The position numbers and the translations under genes are program-made. Positions 62,267-64,000 of a stretch of DNA of 64,000 nucleotides are shown here, in pieces. The stretch spans positions 1-64,000 of the forward strand of contig CAYULH010000002.1 in assembly GCA_964445645.1 (NCBI GenBank). Reading direction: 5' to 3'. The notes below the pieces were generated by a model. The model ran no database searches. It was not told where the DNA came from and saw only the letters and a list, made by a program, of their open reading frames with translations. Within the stretch, counting starts at the first letter, position 1. The number at the start of each line of letters is the position of its first letter. This stretch comes from Aureispira sp964445645. GTDB taxonomy: Bacteria; Bacteroidota; Bacteroidia; Chitinophagales; Saprospiraceae.

Positions 62267-63322
62267 CTAATTAGATGATGGCTGATTGTAGTAATAAAAC
62301 AAGGTGTTATCCAAAAGTTGTCTGGTATATTGATGATATTTTTTCTCTATAACAGGTGCTTTTACACCTTCCTCTACTCTACTGCCCCCCTCCAAAACAT
62401 AAGCTTCATCCCAGACATTGGCCTCTAAAAAGGATTCCAACACTTGTCGCCCGCCTTCTACCAATACAGATTGAATTTTCTCTTGGTGTAAATAACTAAG
62501 CAATTGAGGCAAAAAAGGTTCATTGGCCGACAAGGTTACAAACCGTACCTGCTCCCCCCAATCAGGGGTGTTGGTTTGTGTAGTAAATACCCAAGTGGGC
62601 AAAGTACCATCAAACAACTTTAAGTGTCTAGGCAAACGCAATTGGCGATCAATCACCAATCGAAGCGGCTGCCGACCTTCCCAAAACCGATTATTGAGCC
62701 TAGGATCATCCAATAGAGCGGTATTGGTGCCTACCAAAATAGCCGTTTCCTGTCGCCGCCATTGGTGTACCAATCGTTGGCTAAAGGCATTGGAAATCAA
62801 AATTCGCTTGTTGGGATGCCCCATAAAACCGTCTTTACTTTGAGCATATTTCAATACAATATGTGGGCGTTGGTGCTGTACTGTGGTAAAAAAACGACGT
62901 ACCAAGTAACGTGCTTCCTTTTCTAATACCCCTACAACAACCTCCACTCCTCGTTCTTTTAGCAAAGCAATACTCTGCCCACCCACTTTCTTAAACGGAT
63001 CGGCACAAGCAATGACTACTCTAGCAATTTGTTCTTTCAGAATCAACTGTACACAGGGCGGTGTACGCCCATAATGAAAACAAGGTTCCAGCGTAACATA
63101 TATGGTTGACTGGGGCAATAAATGGCGGTCGGCGGCCTTTACAGAAGCCACCGCATTCACTTCGGCATGGCCTTCGCCATACTGTTCATGATACCCTTCG
63201 CCGATGATTCGGCCCTCATAAACCAACACTGCGCCCACTCTAGGATTGGGGGCATTGTTCCCATTGGCATTGCGAGCAATATCAATTGCTCGCTGCATAT
63301 ACTGCTCATCTTTTGTTAGCAT
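62267..63322 (-). CDS. ribD: Riboflavin biosynthesis bifunctional deaminase/reductase
   Basis: A 351-residue fusion. The N-terminal deaminase (about 1-145) has the zinc motif HAEVNAV and PCFHYGRTPPC; the C-terminal reductase (about 146-351) has LKYAQSKDGF, LVGTNTALLDDPRLNNR and LVEGGRQVLESF. It makes the pyrimidine intermediate of riboflavin synthesis. It converges toward the transporter with about 40 bases between them. Confidence 0.96.
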   Translation of the reverse strand: MLTKDEQYMQRAIDIARNANGNNAPNPRVGAVLVYEGRIIGEGYHEQYGEGHAEVNAVASVKAADRHLLPQSTIYVTLEPCFHYGRTPPCVQLILKEQIARVVIACADPFKKVGGQSIALLKERGVEVVVGVLEKEARYLVRRFFTTVQHQRPHIVLKYAQSKDGFMGHPNKRILISNAFSQRLVHQWRRQETAILVGTNTALLDDPRLNNRFWEGRQPLRLVIDRQLRLPRHLKLFDGTLPTWVFTTQTNTPDWGEQVRFVTLSANEPFLPQLLSYLHQEKIQSVLVEGGRQVLESFLEANVWDEAYVLEGGSRVEEGVKAPVIEKKYHQYTRQLLDNTLFYYYNQPSSN

Positions 63323-63338
63323 ACGTGTATAGATTAAA

Positions 63339-63369
63339 AAAGAAAATGCCTTGAAGTGGCATTTTCTTT
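63339..63369 (-). terminator. Terminator of serS
   Basis: A 12-bp stem (AAAGAAAATGCC at 63339-63350 with 63358-63369), loop TTGAAGT. Read on the minus strand the stem continues into a T-tract, about 30 bases after the serS stop and just upstream of ribD. Confidence 0.8.
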
Positions 63370-63400
63370 ATTTTTTTCCTTGTTATAACAACGCAATGGA

Positions 63401-64000
63401 TTATCGAATCCAGTCAAATCCTGTGTATTTTTGCAAGACAGTAGGAATTCTAATCCCTTCTGCGGTTTGGTTGTTTTCTAAAATAGTGGCCAAAATACGT
63501 GGAAGAGCCAAAGCAGAACCATTTAGAGTATGCGCCAAGTGATTTTTTCCTGTTTTGGCATCTTTATAACGCAATTTGAGACGATTGGATTGAAATACTT
63601 CAAAGTTGGAAACAGAACTTACCTCCAACCAACGTTCTTGAGCAGCCGAGTAGGTCTCAAAATCATAGGTAATGGCAGATGCAAAACCCAAATCCCCACC
63701 ACACAACAACAATATTTGGTAGGGCAATTCTAGTTTGTTCAATAGCTGTTCTACATGAGCACACATTTCTGTGAGTGCGTCATAAGACTTATCAGGGTGT
63801 TGTACCTGTACAATTTCTACTTTATCAAACTGGTGCAGGCGATTAAGGCCACGTACATGCGCCCCATACGATCCCGCCTCTCTACGAAAACAGGGCGTAT
63901 GTCCTGTAAGCTTGATCGGCAATTCATCTTCTTTCAGTACAACATCTCTGTAAATATTGGTCAAGGGCACCTCAGCCGTAGGAATCAAATACAAGTCATC
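63401..64000 (-). CDS. serS: Serine-tRNA ligase, C-terminal part (cut by the window edge)
   Basis: The visible 199 residues are the C-terminal half of class II seryl-tRNA synthetase: DDLYLIPTAEVPLTN at the window edge, motif 2 with CFRREAGSYG, the helix QFDKVEIVQV and motif 3 with NGSALALPRILA. The frame is open to the last base and continues to the right. It charges tRNA-Ser, recognised by its long variable arm. Confidence 0.95.
   Translation of the reverse strand, partial: DDLYLIPTAEVPLTNIYRDVVLKEDELPIKLTGHTPCFRREAGSYGAHVRGLNRLHQFDKVEIVQVQHPDKSYDALTEMCAHVEQLLNKLELPYQILLLCGGDLGFASAITYDFETYSAAQERWLEVSSVSNFEVFQSNRLKLRYKDAKTGKNHLAHTLNGSALALPRILATILENNQTAEGIRIPTVLQKYTGFDWIR

Noticed and set aside
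1..64000. CRISPR array or complete prophage
   Set aside because: No regularly spaced identical repeats and no integrase, terminase, portal or capsid genes were found.

Overview
The window looks like chromosomal DNA of a gliding, AT-rich member of the Bacteroidota, probably in or near the Saprospiria (an inference, not tested). Supporting signs are a giant secreted protein with a gliding-motility / type B type IX secretion C-terminus, a porQ homologue, the ftsH-LUD and rsfS-birA neighbourhoods usual in this phylum, promoters of the form TTG-N19/21-TAnnTTTG, and few Shine-Dalgarno sequences.

Layout. 0.3-2 kb: a STAS protein and RNase Z (rnz). 2.3-12.2 kb: one 3296-residue, cysteine-rich, HYR-like repeat adhesin. 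12.3-15.5 kb: a membrane-anchored AraC-type regulator, a small secreted protein and a lipoprotein alpha/beta hydrolase. 15.5-17.4 kb: two overlapping Pol-beta-type nucleotidyltransferases (RlaP/YcgL family). 17.9-24 kb: a soluble PAS-PAS chemoreceptor, a methyltransferase with a DUF389 membrane protein, and a leucine-rich-repeat protein. 24.0-25.5 kb: a non-coding locus (see below). 25.5-39.5 kb: lipoproteins, an sdpRI-like pair with a candidate operator, dnaX with a 47-codon satellite gene, DUF1573, queG, porQ and rpsA. 39.5-47.3 kb: LUD protein, ftsH, rsfS, birA, CapA-like protein, Nudix hydrolase and trxB (with a 10-N assembly gap). 47.6-52.3 kb: two tandem paralogous membrane proteins, a lone HNH endonuclease, an acyl-CoA carboxylase beta subunit and a sirtuin. 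52.3-57.5 kb: a LuxR-type response regulator and a TPR histidine kinase, with a tandem duplication that left a truncated kinase copy. 57.8-64 kb: glucosaminidase, YbjN-like protein, small unknowns, an EamA-like transporter, ribD and the C-terminal half of serS.

The most unusual region is 24.04-25.53 kb. About 970 nt with no credible ORF but many strong local and long-range helices is followed by four tRNA genes (His GUG, Leu UAG, Pro UGG, Arg ACG) and a GNRA-capped rho-independent terminator, all on the + strand. This is the arrangement of the giant ornate phage-associated RNAs (GOLLD and ROOL classes), which typically lie beside tRNAs. No phage genes are visible around it. The tRNAs are odd: the His tRNA has a long, hairpin-forming variable arm, the Leu tRNA lacks the long arm normal for bacterial Leu tRNAs, three of four lack an encoded CCA, and all four read codons starting with C. 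RNase Z (rnz) and the queuosine enzyme (queG), both in this window, could act on them.

Other structure: a 160-185 bp MITE-like element present in three copies, with inverted ends and a covarying central palindrome; and a 1.38-kb tandem duplication in which one half stayed nearly identical while the other diverged strongly, which suggests gene conversion.
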